Assembly: GCA_019058515.1 (NCBI GenBank)
Contig: JAHPYY010000034.1
Coordinates: 1-46,571, forward strand
DNA from: Promethearchaeota archaeon
Lineage (GTDB): Archaea; Asgardarchaeota; Lokiarchaeia; Sigynarchaeales; SOKP01
DNA length: 46,571 nucleotides
Direction of reading: 5' to 3'
The notes beneath the pieces are model-generated. The model searched no databases. It was not told where the DNA came from and was given only the letters and a program-made list of their open reading frames with translations. Position numbers and translations under genes: made by a program. This document shows, piece after piece, positions 15,944-23,804 of this stretch. Positions within the stretch are counted from its first letter, which is position 1, and the number at the start of each line of letters is the position of its first letter.

Positions 15944-17065
15944 ATGAAGAAGATGGGGAAAAAAACGGAATTGCAATTGGATCCATGGTCAAGTTCTAAT
16001 ATTCAGATGGAAGATTACGATAGGTTGATCAGAGAATTCGGAATCGACAAAATTGACGAGAAAATCAGGCAAAAACTGTCACAGAATAGGTTTATCCGGC
16101 GAAAAATCATGTTTGGTCATAGATCTATCAGCGACATCTTTAAGGCAATTGATAAGGGTCAATCTTGGGCAGTAATGAGCGGAATTAAACCCTCTGGACC
16201 TTTCCACTTAGGAACATTAACTACTGCTTTAGAAATCATCGAATTCCAAAAGCTAGGGGGAAAAGCGTTCTATTGCGTCGCAGATATTGAAAGTTGGGAA
16301 GATAATGGAATTTCTTACAAAGAGGCAGAATCCGACGCAATTGATAATATTGCTGATGTGTTAGCGCTAGGTTTGGATCCTTCTCCAGAGAAATCCTATA
16401 TTTACAGGCAATCCGCTGAGCCACTGGTGAAAGAAGTATGTTTTAAAGTAAGTCGTTTAGTGACTCAGAACATGTTAAACGCAATCTACGGCGAAAAAAC
16501 ATTTGGTTTGTATTTAGCAGCTTTGATTCAAGTTGGAGACATTGTCCTTCCGCAGGTTATGGACGGACCACAACCAACAGTAGTTCCCGTAGGGATCGAT
16601 CAAGACCCTCATCTTCGATTGACGAGAGATCTTACAAGAAGATATTACAAAGAGCAAAAATTTTTCTTGCCTGGTGCAACTTATCACTATCTTCTCTCAG
16701 GAATCGATGGTTCCGAGAAAATGGCAAAGCGTAATCTGAACAGCTATTTCACATTTAACGAATCGTTAGAATCCATCGAAAAGAAAATAAAAGGGGCGTT
16801 TACGGGAGGGAGAGCGAGTAAAAAAGAGCAGCAAGAATTAGGTGGAGAGCCTCGTATTTGTATGATCTACAAGATGCTAATGTATCATTTTGAGGAAAAC
16901 GACGAACAACTAGAAGAAGACTTCGAACGGTGCGTAAAAGGCGAACTTTTGTGCGGAGAGCATAAACAACAGTGTGTAGAGAAAGTTTTAAAATTCATTA
17001 AGAATCATCGCGAGAAGAAAGAAAAACTAATAGATAAAGCGAGAAACCTTCTAAAGTTGGATTAA
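15944..17065 (+). CDS. trpS: Tryptophanyl-tRNA synthetase, archaeal type
   Basis: 373-residue class I TrpRS. The HIGH motif appears as PSGPFHLG (about 83-90) and the KMSKS loop as EKMAKR (about 258-263). Other archaeal/eukaryotic TrpRS features include DPWSSSNIQMEDYDRLIREF near the N-terminus, VADIESWEDNG, DGPQPTVVPVGIDQDPHLRL and YFTFNESLESIEKKIKGAFT. ATG 15944 or the ATG three codons downstream may be used; neither has a strong Shine-Dalgarno sequence. The gene is divergent from hisI and is followed at about 50 nt by a metallo-beta-lactamase gene on the same strand. Confidence 0.97.
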   Translation: MKKMGKKTELQLDPWSSSNIQMEDYDRLIREFGIDKIDEKIRQKLSQNRFIRRKIMFGHRSISDIFKAIDKGQSWAVMSGIKPSGPFHLGTLTTALEIIEFQKLGGKAFYCVADIESWEDNGISYKEAESDAIDNIADVLALGLDPSPEKSYIYRQSAEPLVKEVCFKVSRLVTQNMLNAIYGEKTFGLYLAALIQVGDIVLPQVMDGPQPTVVPVGIDQDPHLRLTRDLTRRYYKEQKFFLPGATYHYLLSGIDGSEKMAKRNLNSYFTFNESLESIEKKIKGAFTGGRASKKEQQELGGEPRICMIYKMLMYHFEENDEQLEEDFERCVKGELLCGEHKQQCVEKVLKFIKNHREKKEKLIDKARNLLKLD

Positions 17066-17118
17066 GAACATAGCGAATAGAATAACATAGATATAAACTT
17101 CAGTCTTACAAAACTATT

Positions 17119-18027
17119 ATGTATACAATCGAACTAATAAATGACGATTTAAACCAAATAACTTTCGTAGAAGGGCAAGCGAAAGGAAAAGTCCCATTTT
17201 CCAATTGTTTAATCATAAATAACTGTATAATCGATACCGGGATTTCATCGGGATATCTTAGGAGAATCAAAAAACAGTATCCTATCAAGATGGTAGTGTT
17301 TAGTCATTGGCACGAAGATCATTTCAGAGACAGTAGGGTTTTGGACGAAGTTATTCGATCGTCCCACACTCTCAGTAAAAAATTTATTGAAAATCCCCAA
17401 AAAATATTCCCGCAGTATAGAATAAAAAATACACCAGTGGAAGCCTTGTTTGAACGCCTTTTTAAGGATGTTATTAGAGTCTACGACACGCGCATAGATA
17501 TTGTTTTTGAGGACAAGGGAAACATTGATACAGGAAATGGAAACTCCCTAAAAGTAATATACATTCCTGGACATTGCGAGGGGCACTGTTGTTTTTACGA
17601 GAGCAGCAACAAAATAGCATATTTGGGGGATATCGATCTTCGAAACAAGTATGGACCTTGGTACGCAGGTACGGATTCAGATATTAATGAGTTCGAAGAA
17701 TCTATTAACAAAGTAAAAGAATTAGAGATTGACATTGCGATAACCGAACATACAGGTATTATTTATGGTTCGAAAAATATAAGAGATGAATTGGAAAAAT
17801 ATAGATCTATTATATACAAGCGAGATGACATTATTTTGGAGGAGTTATCAGAAACCCAGCCAAAATTAGTACCAGATCTGTCAAATAAGAACTTAATTTA
17901 TAAGAAATATAATGCTATGGCAGATTTCGTGAAAATCATGGAATCAACTATGATTGAAAAGCATCTAAACCGATTATTGAAGCGTAATTTAATTAAAAAT
18001 AACAATTTTGGATATCTCTTGAACTAA
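17119..18027 (+). CDS. Metallo-beta-lactamase-fold hydrolase
   Basis: 302-residue zinc hydrolase of the metallo-beta-lactamase superfamily. The HxHxDH motif is HWHEDH, followed by PGHCEGHCCFY (third His), AYLGDIDL (bridging Asp) and AITEHTG (last His), so the dinuclear site is complete. The C-terminal 80 residues are helical and highly charged, as in LACTB2-like proteins, which have an HTH-like tail and cleave RNA; glyoxalase II-like activity is the other option. Start ATG 17119. It is 53 nt after trpS on the same strand and converges on the Rag-like GTPase gene with an 8-nt gap. Confidence 0.85.
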   Translation: MYTIELINDDLNQITFVEGQAKGKVPFSNCLIINNCIIDTGISSGYLRRIKKQYPIKMVVFSHWHEDHFRDSRVLDEVIRSSHTLSKKFIENPQKIFPQYRIKNTPVEALFERLFKDVIRVYDTRIDIVFEDKGNIDTGNGNSLKVIYIPGHCEGHCCFYESSNKIAYLGDIDLRNKYGPWYAGTDSDINEFEESINKVKELEIDIAITEHTGIIYGSKNIRDELEKYRSIIYKRDDIILEELSETQPKLVPDLSNKNLIYKKYNAMADFVKIMESTMIEKHLNRLLKRNLIKNNNFGYLLN

Positions 18028-18035
18028 CACCATAA

Positions 18036-18974
18036 TTATTGGAGCAGTTCTCTTAAAATTTGTTCGACTTTATCGCTAAATTCAGGAAATTTTATAAATA
18101 CTTCGTTCCTTTGCTTATCTTCGATAATAACCGACAAGAAAAAGGTGTGTGAATTCACGTCGATTCGGTGTAAATACGAGAGCAGATTAAATTCGATATT
18201 TAAGAAATTATAATCGATGTCGACTTTTTCTTCTTCCATTCTTTTTAACAAAAACAGATGTTCTTTAATATTTTCAAGTAAATCGATGTAATAATTACTG
18301 TCGAGATTTTGAGAATAGAATTCGCTAATAATTATTCCATTTCTGTCGAACAGAATTAAAGACGAACAACCTAGTTCATCAAGTTCTTTCTCTAACAATT
18401 CACTTAGTTCGAAGAATAAACGGTTAAAAACCGAACAAGAATACGAAACCAACTGGATAATCGAAAGTATGTCAAAAATCGAAGTTTCCTGGAACAGAAA
18501 TTCAAAATCGGGATATTTCTTAGAAATATCTGTCGATAGCATCTGAATGTCATGTTCAATGCGTTCGTTCGAGCGAATTTCTGGATCCAATTTGTGAAAA
18601 GTAACCACTACTGGTATTCTAGAATCTAATTTTAAGAAAAACGCCATAATTAAGTTAAGATACTCAAGAGAAGCGTCAAATCTACTATCGTCTTGGATAT
18701 CGATTACATAAAGCAACAGATCAGTATCTCCAAAATACGTTTCTTCCTTGCTAAGGTATAACTCGCGAAACTTAGCTTGTCCTCCTAGGTCCCAAAATAT
18801 GACATTATAATTTAAAAATTTAGTATTTTTGTAATTTACTCTAATCGTGGGTTTTAATTCTAAGATATTGTCACGAAAATCAAACTTTTTGTCTAATGCT
18901 GTGAGAATGGATGTTTTTCCCGCAAAGTCGAGACCTGCGATAATGATTTTGATTATGTTTTTCGCACTCTTCAT
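18036..18974 (-). CDS. Rag/Gtr-like small GTPase with C-terminal roadblock-like domain
   Basis: 312 residues from ATG 18974 (a GTG seven codons upstream is possible). GTPase half: P-loop GLDFAGKTS, switch I Thr in LKPTIRVNY, FWDLGGQAKF (G3), FHKLD (G4) and ETSIFD (G5). The P-loop and DLGGQ look Arf-like. The HKxD in place of NKxD, the TSIFD-type G5 and total length match RagA/Gtr1. The second half (about 195-312) holds ELGCSSLILFDRNGIIISEF, in the position and pattern of the Rag C-terminal roadblock domain. Eukaryotic Rags dimerise through this domain and sense amino acids at a membrane; here a role with the window's roadblock proteins is inference. No lipidation signal is seen. Confidence 0.85.
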   Translation of the reverse strand: MKSAKNIIKIIIAGLDFAGKTSILTALDKKFDFRDNILELKPTIRVNYKNTKFLNYNVIFWDLGGQAKFRELYLSKEETYFGDTDLLLYVIDIQDDSRFDASLEYLNLIMAFFLKLDSRIPVVVTFHKLDPEIRSNERIEHDIQMLSTDISKKYPDFEFLFQETSIFDILSIIQLVSYSCSVFNRLFFELSELLEKELDELGCSSLILFDRNGIIISEFYSQNLDSNYYIDLLENIKEHLFLLKRMEEEKVDIDYNFLNIEFNLLSYLHRIDVNSHTFFLSVIIEDKQRNEVFIKFPEFSDKVEQILRELLQ

Positions 18975-19135
18975 AAAAGTTCGCTCATTTTTCACTCGAT
19001 TTAATTAAGTTATAAACTAAAATCTTAAAAACATTTGCGAAATCTTTGCAATTGCCCCTCACATAATAGCGATATCACTTGAATATTACACACTTTTATG
19101 AAATTATATATAATTAGATACCCCAGTGATATGCA

Positions 19136-19318
19136 ATGAATCATATTGAAAAATTTTTTTTGAAGAATTTAGAGGAAAAGCTCCAATTTAATTATCAAAA
19201 TAATTTTATTAATCGAATAAGACCCTCCAATGTTGAATGCAACGAGAAGGGTTTGAGATTGGTGTGTCGAAAAAAGGGTTTAAGCATCTTTATAAAAGAG
19301 TTTGTAACTGTGGAATAG
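19136..19318 (+). CDS. Small basic hypothetical protein
   Basis: 60-residue frame, rich in Lys and Asn with one Cys pair (VECNEKGLRLVCRKKG), preceded by a TATA-like ttatatataa about 30 bases before the ATG. It ends 32 nt before the convergent yjbQ homologue. The sequence suggests one amphipathic helix followed by strands. No family is recognised; it may be a real small protein or chance. Confidence 0.35.
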   Translation: MNHIEKFFLKNLEEKLQFNYQNNFINRIRPSNVECNEKGLRLVCRKKGLSIFIKEFVTVE

Positions 19319-19350
19319 TCGCATTGAATTCTTAAGTTGTTAGAATGTGT

Positions 19351-19773
19351 TTATTCACCGATTATTTGACAGTAGATAGTTCGCCTGCGTGATTTTTCGT
19401 CGAATTCTATGAATATGATTTGTTGCCATGTTCCTAGTACTAATCTTTTCTTTTGAAAGGGGAAGGTTTGCGAGGTTCCGACGAGAAAACTTCTTAAATG
19501 TCCTGCTCCATTGTGATCTCCCCAGGTGTTATGATGTTTGTAATTTTTATTGTAAGGTATTAATTTTTCCATTAGGTCTTCAATATCGTGTTTTACTAAC
19601 CCAGGTTCGTATTCTGTAGTAGAAATCGCTCCTGTCGAACCCGCAACATGGACACATACCATTCCATCGTTTAATCCAGAGTCGGATATCGAGTTTCGAA
19701 CTTGATCTGTAATATTAACGACATCACAATACGGTTTGGTTTTAATCTCGAACGAGTGTAACACTACTGGCAT
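19351..19773 (-). CDS. YjbQ/UPF0047 family protein
   Basis: 140 residues, the full length of the YjbQ family, a small beta-barrel trimer that has been linked to secondary thiamine-phosphate synthase activity. Highly conserved blocks are present: VCVHVAGSTGAISTTEYEPG, HHNTWGDHNGAGHLRSFLVG with the conserved His and Asp cluster, and LGTWQQIIFIEFD followed by Arg-rich RRRT. Start ATG 19773 has ggtgag upstream as ribosome binding site. A single gene between two hypothetical reading frames of opposite strand. The exact biological reaction of the family remains uncertain. Confidence 0.9.
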   Translation of the reverse strand: MPVVLHSFEIKTKPYCDVVNITDQVRNSISDSGLNDGMVCVHVAGSTGAISTTEYEPGLVKHDIEDLMEKLIPYNKNYKHHNTWGDHNGAGHLRSFLVGTSQTFPFQKKRLVLGTWQQIIFIEFDEKSRRRTIYCQIIGE

Positions 19774-19910
19774 ATAGTTTCTCTCACCTTGATTTTACTG
19801 GATTGATATTATAGTGATAAAAGGTTTAATAGAAATAAAGTATTTTATTTGTTGTTCAGTCATTAAATTCGTTAAATATAATTGTTTCAATCTTAATATA
19901 AAAGAACGAC

Positions 19911-20333
19911 ATGAGCGACAGATTAAGAGAGTTTTACAAGAAAATACACGATAAAGGCAACAAGATTCCGTTATACATCTCAATATTAATTCGCGATGTT
20001 AAAAAAATTTTAGATATCAAGATCAAAAAAGAACCTTCTAACATATTGAAGATAATCGCACGGAGCGAAAAACAAAAGGGATGGATGTTACACTCGGTTC
20101 ATATCCCTATAAAAAATTTAGGATTCGATGATGACGCTAAGAACAAAGAATTACTCGAATACTTAAACGAGCCTCGAAAGATAACAAGCGATAAGGAAAC
20201 TCGAGAGTACGTGGAAGATCTCCTTAGAAAGTATGTCGAAATTTTACCAGAAAAAAAGAAACATCATTTTAAAACTCAAAGATTCCGAAAAAAGAAAGAT
20301 TTACAAGCAGGTACGAAATTAAAAGGTTTTTAA
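19911..20333 (+). CDS. Hypothetical basic protein
   Basis: 140 residues, not recognised. The N-terminal 100 residues are mixed helix and strand (LREFYKKIHDKGNKIPLYIS, KGWMLHSVHIPIKNLGFDDD), a helix follows (ETREYVEDLLRKYVEIL) and the last 25 residues are strongly basic with Phe-x-Lys repeats (KKKHHFKTQRFRKKKD). The tail suggests nucleic-acid binding, as inference only. Start ATG 19911. It converges on the tRNA-binding-domain gene with a 23-nt gap, and codon usage resembles its neighbours. Confidence 0.6.
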   Translation: MSDRLREFYKKIHDKGNKIPLYISILIRDVKKILDIKIKKEPSNILKIIARSEKQKGWMLHSVHIPIKNLGFDDDAKNKELLEYLNEPRKITSDKETREYVEDLLRKYVEILPEKKKHHFKTQRFRKKKDLQAGTKLKGF

Positions 20334-20356
20334 TAGTACCAATTGTAATTAACTTG

Positions 20357-20692
20357 TTACTTTATTTCGCTCCCAGGTGGAACGATTTCTCGTTTTTGTT
20401 CGTCCAATTTCAGCAAAATGGGTTGGTTGTCAACATCGGCTGCAAGAAGCATACCTTGACTTTCGTGTCCTAAGAACTTTCTAGACTCAAGATTAGTTAA
20501 AAAAATTAACTTTTGTCCTATTAATTCGTTTGGAGAATAGTACTTAACCATCCCTGTTATGATATCTCTTAATTCTTTTTCACCGCAATCTACTTTGAGA
20601 ACATAAAGGTTTTTTGAGTTAGGCATTCTTTCACATTCCTTTACTAATCCAACTTTGATCTTTAGTTTTTTAAACTCATCGTAAGATATTAT
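20357..20692 (-). CDS. Stand-alone tRNA-binding OB-fold protein (MetRS-beta/Arc1-like), probable AUA start
   Basis: 111-residue OB-fold of the EMAP/Arc1/MetRS C-terminal type, which binds the outside corner of tRNA. With the first ATG (20626) it would have 89 residues and lose strand 1. In frame upstream the sequence reads ISYDEFKKLKIKVGLVKECE, the standard start of the domain, followed by NLYVLKVD, LIGQKLIFLTNLESRKFLG and ESQGMLLAA. This frame opens with ATA 20690-20692, immediately after the TAG of trmI, and GAGGTGAT lies six bases upstream. AUA initiation coupled to trmI translation is therefore preferred. The partner may be a tRNA synthetase; the trmI linkage also fits tRNA biology. Confidence 0.85.
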   Translation of the reverse strand: MISYDEFKKLKIKVGLVKECERMPNSKNLYVLKVDCGEKELRDIITGMVKYYSPNELIGQKLIFLTNLESRKFLGHESQGMLLAADVDNQPILLKLDEQKREIVPPGSEIK

Positions 20693-21568
20693 CTATAAAT
20701 CACCTCTCAGCGGCATATCGCTCATGTCAATAACTTCTTTTTCTTTTGGTTTTCGAGAACGATATGGATTGGGTATATTATTTATTTTTCTTCCAACTGT
20801 AATATAACCAGAGTGTCCTATCATTCTAACATGAGGTCTCGTGGCGTTTTCTTTAATCTGCATTTCGCGTTTTAATAGTTCATGAGTAGATACTTCAAAA
20901 AAATCGTTTCTTTTGAGAGAAAAGTATGTCTTTTTTACTTGTTCGATAGTTGGAGAAAATGAAACCACAATACCACTATCTTTTAAATATTCTCTTATTA
21001 AGGGTATAGCTTCCCATGGAGTTGCCAAATCTAATATTATCGTGTCGATATTAGAGTGATTTAACTTGTTTTTAGTAATATCGCCGTAAGCAATTGTTAT
21101 GTAGTCTTTTAACCCTGTAAGTTCCAAATTTCTTCTAGCTTGCTTAAGCGACTTCTCGCTGATATCGTATGAAAATACATGACCATTAGGTTTGACATAA
21201 TTCGCCAGAATAACCCCCAACGCCCCAGAACCACATCCTGCTTCGATGATTATACTGCCTGGTTTAATATCACCGTACAAGAGAATCAACCCTGCGTCTT
21301 TCGGATAAATGATTTGAGTTTTTCTTACTATATGTAAAGCATAATCCGATGGAGTAGGTTTTAGAACAAAGAATTTGTAACCTTGTGTTTCAAGAGGGCG
21401 CGAAAATACGCAGCATCCCCACCGTTTACCTATTATGTCGTTAAACTCTATAATACCTCTATCGGTGTGAAACGAATTATCCGGCTCTACTTTTAATAAC
21501 CAGCGTCGTTTATGGTCAAATATTAGATATATATATTCTCCAGGGGAGATCAATTTAGAAGTTTCCAT
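20693..21568 (-). CDS. trmI: tRNA (adenine-N1)-methyltransferase TrmI
   Basis: 291-residue archaeal TrmI, a tetrameric enzyme making m1A at positions 57/58 of the tRNA T-loop with SAM. N-terminal small beta domain (about 1-75), then the Rossmann domain with PTPSDYALHIVRKTQIIYPK, IIEAGCGSGALGVILANYVK (motif I), YDISEKSLKQARRNL, TIILDLATPWEAIP (motif IV, D-L-x-x-P-W) and the VSFSPTIEQV block. The ending RPHVRMIGHSGYITVGRK is also typical. Start ATG 21568. The end of the gene contains the GAGGTGAT ribosome binding site of the next gene, so the two are translationally linked. Confidence 0.95.
   Translation of the reverse strand: METSKLISPGEYIYLIFDHKRRWLLKVEPDNSFHTDRGIIEFNDIIGKRWGCCVFSRPLETQGYKFFVLKPTPSDYALHIVRKTQIIYPKDAGLILLYGDIKPGSIIIEAGCGSGALGVILANYVKPNGHVFSYDISEKSLKQARRNLELTGLKDYITIAYGDITKNKLNHSNIDTIILDLATPWEAIPLIREYLKDSGIVVSFSPTIEQVKKTYFSLKRNDFFEVSTHELLKREMQIKENATRPHVRMIGHSGYITVGRKINNIPNPYRSRKPKEKEVIDMSDMPLRGDL
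20699..20706 (-). promoter_or_regulatory. Shine-Dalgarno sequence placing an AUA start after trmI
   Basis: GAGGTGAT on the minus strand, inside the last codons of trmI, is followed by six bases and then ATA ATA TCT TAC. No ATG, GTG or TTG lies in that frame for 22 codons. It is one of the strongest ribosome binding sites in the window, and it points to the AUA. Confidence 0.65.
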
Positions 21569-21762
21569 ACATCTATTCTAGGTTTTCTAAATACTTTTTT
21601 CACTTTAAATATATGGCAAGAGAATTGATAAGAAAGCGATTTTTGATTCCATTCTCCAAGAATTACCTATATTTTAAGTTATTACAATTAAATATAAAAA
21701 AAATTATTAATTTATATTGGTAACTTCTCATAATTCTTTCTAAAACTAGTTAATGTTTTTCC

Positions 21763-22674
21763 ATGAGTAAAGATAATCGACTATCTCTTAACCAAATCCA
21801 AAACGAAATTGAATCTACTCGACAAAAGAGAGACGATTTAAACAAAAAAACTAAGGAATACATCAATAACCTTCAAGAAATTGAAAAAGAAATCGTAGAT
21901 ACCTTAAAACATGCCAAAAACACTCATAAAAAGAAGAGAGATTATTTTAATGAAAAAGTAAAAAAGTTAAAGGAAAAAAAAATAGAATTTAAAAATCTAC
22001 TAAATAAACTCAGTGAAGAAATAAAAGAACTTCAAACTTCCAAGAAAAACGAAGGAAAATCGATGGGATACTCATCGATAAAACAATTAGAACACAAAAT
22101 AGAAAATTACGAGCGTATAATTGAAACGGAAAACCTCGATATCGCCCAAGAAAACGCGATTATTGACAAAATTAGAGAACTTGCAAAAATAAAGCAGGAT
22201 TTTTTGTCGGAACAGCAAAATAGTAGACTGTTTAAGCTAGAACAACAGATTGAAATAGTTAAACTTAATTTGAGCAAAATTTACGAGCAATTAACAAAAT
22301 GGTCTAATAAATCTCAATCGTACCACCAAAAGATGCTGGATTCATATCAAGAAGTCAATCAATTAAGAGAGAAAAAGAGAACGATGGAAGAAGAACTCAT
22401 TGAAAATAAAAAGCGAGCAGACTCTTACCACGAGCAGTATTTGCTATTTTTAAATCAAAAAAAGAAGATATCTAAAGGGAAAAAGAGAAGACCTTACGAT
22501 AAAACTAAAACGCGGAAAAGACCAAAACAGTTTACACCAAGAAAGAATCAAAAAGATGTAGAAATGCTTGAGAAAATTAAGCAGGATAAGTTAGCTACTG
22601 CCTTAGAAAAACAGAAAAAAGGACAAAAACTCAATTTATACGAAGCGAGACTAATTTTAGAAAACAGAAGCTAA
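21763..22674 (+). CDS. Long coiled-coil protein, COG1340-like
   Basis: 303 residues, almost entirely predicted coiled coil between about 5 and 235: heptads of Lys, Glu, Leu and Ile, for example EIESTRQKRDDLNKKTKEYI and REKKRTMEEELIENKKRADS. A very basic linker follows (KGKKRRPYDKTKTRKRPK), then a conserved-looking C-terminal box KLATALEKQKKGQKLNLYEA with ARLILE. This layout matches the widespread archaeal coiled-coil family COG1340, of unknown function. The basic segment suggests RNA or ribosome contact, as inference. Start ATG 21763; it is divergent from trmI and on the same strand as the following DNA glycosylase. Confidence 0.75.
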   Translation: MSKDNRLSLNQIQNEIESTRQKRDDLNKKTKEYINNLQEIEKEIVDTLKHAKNTHKKKRDYFNEKVKKLKEKKIEFKNLLNKLSEEIKELQTSKKNEGKSMGYSSIKQLEHKIENYERIIETENLDIAQENAIIDKIRELAKIKQDFLSEQQNSRLFKLEQQIEIVKLNLSKIYEQLTKWSNKSQSYHQKMLDSYQEVNQLREKKRTMEEELIENKKRADSYHEQYLLFLNQKKKISKGKKRRPYDKTKTRKRPKQFTPRKNQKDVEMLEKIKQDKLATALEKQKKGQKLNLYEARLILENRS

Positions 22675-22775
22675 TTTATTGAAATAGTTGCATCGATACT
22701 CGTTATAAATAGCACTTATTAACGAAACGCAATTTACTTTAATCTAGTAAGCCTATTAAATTTTAATTCGTAGTT

Positions 22776-23423
22776 ATGAACGATAAAGCTGCAAATTTAG
22801 CTATTGTTAAGGATATTTTAGAATGGTATAAAGATAATGGATTTAGGTACCCCTGGAGGTCCACATCTAACTTGTACGAAATCTTAGTTACTGAAATTTT
22901 ATTGCAAAAAACAATCGCAAAAAACGTCGAAAACCTATTTACTTCTTTTTTCAACAAATACAAGAATTTTACGGATATATTAAACTCGAATTTAGAGGAT
23001 CTAGAAAAAGACTTAAAACCCTTAGGATTGTCTAACAAACGGGCAAAAATCCTTAAAGATCTCGCGTCAATGGTAATAATTGACTATAAAAATGAGATAC
23101 CCAGCGAATCAGAACCACTTCAGAGTATCAATGGCATCGGAGAATATGTTAGCAATGCATTTTTATGCTTTGGCAAAAACATTAAAACGATATTTGTCGA
23201 TGTGAACATAAATCGTATAATTTCAAGACTGTTTCTTAACGATAAAAGGTTAAAACTTAGAGAATTTCTACATGAAAACATTAAAAAGTTATTACCTCCC
23301 AACAATTGTAAAGAATTCTATTGGGGATTACTAGACCTTGGAAATAAAGTTTGTGTTAAAAGAAATCCAAAATGCGATGAATGTCCTCTTAAAACTCATT
23401 GTTTGTATTTGAAAAATCAGTGA
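22776..23423 (+). CDS. MutY/Mig-type HhH-GPD DNA glycosylase
   Basis: 215-residue base-excision-repair glycosylase of the endonuclease III superfamily. Visible features: RYPWR and ILVTEILLQKT near the N-terminus, LGLSNKRAKILKDLA, the helix-hairpin-helix LQSINGIGEYVSNAFLCFG, catalytic Asp at about 142 (VDVNINRI) and a C-terminal 4Fe-4S loop with Cys at about 193, 200, 203 and 209 (C-x6-C-x2-C-x5-C). The sequence around LVTEILLQKT and the short length resemble the archaeal T/G-mismatch glycosylase Mig more than full MutY, as there is no C-terminal NUDIX-like domain. Start ATG 22776. Substrate (A opposite 8-oxoG, or T opposite G) is undecided. Confidence 0.88.
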   Translation: MNDKAANLAIVKDILEWYKDNGFRYPWRSTSNLYEILVTEILLQKTIAKNVENLFTSFFNKYKNFTDILNSNLEDLEKDLKPLGLSNKRAKILKDLASMVIIDYKNEIPSESEPLQSINGIGEYVSNAFLCFGKNIKTIFVDVNINRIISRLFLNDKRLKLREFLHENIKKLLPPNNCKEFYWGLLDLGNKVCVKRNPKCDECPLKTHCLYLKNQ

Positions 23424-23510
23424 TAGAGTGGGTGGCTAAATTATATTCCTAAAACAGCATTTTTAAAAATACTTCTTAGTTAGAATTCAGGACCGATAAG
23501 TGAGGGTGCT

Positions 23511-23687
23511 ATGCAAATTAAATTTGAAAATGTAGTATTCTTCGTTAAAGACATCGAAATATCCAAGAGGTTCTACACAGATGTTCTCGGACAAGAAATC
23601 TTGATGGATTTCGGGAGAAATGTGGGATTCCAACATTTTGCTATTAGGGAGGAATCGCTTGTCTTAAGCATGATTTTTTTAGATTGA
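23511..23687 (+). pseudogene. Truncated glyoxalase/VOC-domain fragment
   Basis: 58-codon frame starting at ATG 23511. IKFENVVFFVKDIEISKRFY followed by TDVLGQEI is the unmistakable first half-module of a vicinal-oxygen-chelate (glyoxalase/bleomycin resistance) protein; SLVLSMIFLD is then followed by a TGA. Family members need about 120 residues, so half of the domain is missing and no continuation is seen in the next 100 bases. Likely a gene remnant, or a half-module protein. It lies just before glyA. Confidence 0.6.
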
Positions 23688-23804
23688 GCCAAAAAAGCAG
23701 ACCAATAAACAATCGGTTTCTTCGCAAAAAATTTAATACTATTGTAGTTTTATTCTTTACTTAACTTTATTTACATCCATCATTTTCTTAGGAAGTGAAC
23801 GAAA

